The translations under genes and the position numbers were made by a program. A stretch of 23,092 nucleotides of DNA from Clostridia bacterium (lineage in GTDB: Bacteria > Bacillota_E > RBS10-35 > JAJYVN01): positions 1 through 23,092 of the forward strand of contig DAHWHT010000275.1 of assembly GCA_027335515.1 (NCBI GenBank). The letters are read 5' to 3'. The notes under the pieces were generated by a model. The model worked only from the letters and a program-made list of their open reading frames with translations, made no database searches and was not told where the DNA came from. Within the stretch, counting starts at the first letter, position 1; every line of letters begins with the position of its first letter. Below are positions 22,438 to 23,092 of the stretch, piece after piece.

Positions 22438-22638
22438 CTACGATGACGTGAGTCCGACCGCCTCGGCATACACCAGCCAGGTCTCCACGGACGCGATCAC
22501 GACCCGCGCTTCGATTGCCAGCAACTCGATTCCGACGAGAGAGACACGTGCCCAGAGATCAACGACGATGCCCTTGTCCAAGATTCGGTCGAGGACCTCG
22601 GCTAGACTCGATCCGCCCGTGCTAGTCCGAATAGCCAC
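22438..22638 (-). CDS. gvpA: Gas vesicle structural protein GvpA
   Basis: A 66-residue GvpA, the main shell subunit whose ribs form the gas-filled protein vesicle. It is very close to the family consensus: [40 protein letters not shown] and [17 protein letters not shown] 22638 is the start, set by AAGGAGGA at 22647-22654 with 8-base spacing, one of the strongest ribosome binding sites in the window. It is first in the operon. A promoter is expected within 22655-23092 but I could not identify it. Confidence 0.96.
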   Translation of the reverse strand: MAIRTSTGGSSLAEVLDRILDKGIVVDLWARVSLVGIELLAIEARVVIASVETWLVYAEAVGLTSS

Positions 22639-22654
22639 AATCTGTATCCTCCTT

Positions 22655-23092
22655 GGTTGGTTGTGTGTGGATCACGTTCCGATCCCGGCCTCGTACAGAT
22701 TCCGGATTCCTGGATGACGATGGGTAGGCGCTGTCCCCTTCTCGTCCTCACGAGTCAGAGCCACCGTACGGTGATTGCAGATCTCGTGCGCTCCGAGAGG
22801 TCGAAAGAAGGTCGTCTGCCTTGTAGACGATGTCTGCGACTTCGACACGGTGCTATGGATTGCGGAAGTCGGTAGCGCGAAACCGGACGTCCGTTGGAAG
22901 GGGAGCGAGCGTGCGGCAGGATGCCACGATTCGCATGACGTGGCCATCGTGCAAGGTATGAGACCCTGCTGGTCCGCTCCCACCATGGGGTTGAGGCCCA
23001 TGAAGGTGCCGAGGTCGACTCCCGTGGTTTCCGTGAAGACGCCCAAGTTCATGCGAGCTTCCACGGGAACACATACTGCGGAACCGACCACA
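22655..23092. other. Region upstream of gvpA, no supported gene
   Basis: About 440 bases of lower G+C. A minus-strand frame is open from the window edge to 22672, but its composition (Ser/Thr/Pro-rich, no recognised motif) gives no support for a gene. The operon's promoter and control sites are probably here; one dyad (22669-22685) is listed separately. Confidence 0.45.
22669..22685. promoter_or_regulatory. GGATC-N7-GATCC dyad upstream of gvpA
   Basis: Five-base perfect arms with a 7-base spacer, located 15 bases ahead of the gvpA ribosome binding site. It is a possible operator or 5'-UTR hairpin. The arms are short, so this may be chance. Confidence 0.25.

Noticed and set aside
22672..23091. 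Minus-strand frame open to the right window edge upstream of gvpA
   Set aside because: No recognised motif and unnatural composition; it may be partial, but nothing in view supports it.
1..23092. CRISPR arrays, tRNA or rRNA genes, riboswitches
   Set aside because: No regularly spaced repeats, cloverleaf-like segments or conserved rRNA stretches were noticed on either strand.

Overview
The window is about two-thirds G+C, with strong Shine-Dalgarno sequences (AAGGAGG-type) ahead of many genes. The gene content suggests a GC-rich Bacillota: a ChbG/YdjC-GT2 fusion, a GT-D fold glycosyltransferase, and a gas-vesicle operon of broadly Bacillus/actinobacterial type. The taxon is an inference; no rRNA or tRNA is present to settle it.

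Layout. (1) 1-5550: the 5' part of a DrrA-like ABC ATPase (-), a long intergenic stretch with a small Cys-rich ORF, a ChbG/YdjC-type deacetylase (-), a divergent phytanoyl-CoA-dioxygenase-like gene (+), and a nucleotidyltransferase whose 3' end looks frameshifted. Directly after it lie the decayed remains of an IS607-type serine-recombinase gene (+) and a HicB-like antitoxin (-). (2) 5553-9049: a likely arsR-aldo/keto reductase-SDR operon (-), divergent from a PhnP-like metallo-beta-lactamase-fold hydrolase (+). (3) 9060-9616: an IS3-family remnant (orfA tail and orfB, several frameshifts). (4) 9771-16804: a cell-surface glycan locus. It has four co-directional genes: a YdjC deacetylase-GT2 fusion, a GT-D glycosyltransferase joined to a degenerate APH-like kinase domain, a UDP-HexNAc-type 6-dehydrogenase and an NAD-dependent epimerase/dehydratase. 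A pectate-lyase-like beta-helix protein converges on it. (5) 16936-22638: a minus-strand gas-vesicle operon gvpA-x-N-x-F-G-J-K-L-S-x-O, followed by a ParB/Srx-like gene and a doubtful small ORF. Nearly all its internal junctions are short start/stop overlaps (TTGA, GTGA, ATGA), implying translational coupling. This part has visibly lower G+C (about 60% in lines counted by eye) than the rest and looks like a transferred module.

Most distinctive: a GvpJ-type protein with a C-terminal zinc-ribbon and a His/Asp-rich tail; three unassigned small proteins embedded in the gvp operon; a glycosyltransferase carrying an apparent pseudokinase domain; a [YF][DN]xG tetrapeptide-repeat linker inside the deacetylase-GT fusion; and three layers of mobile-element or toxin-antitoxin debris that mark old insertion points between the gene blocks. 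No CRISPR array, tRNA or rRNA was seen.
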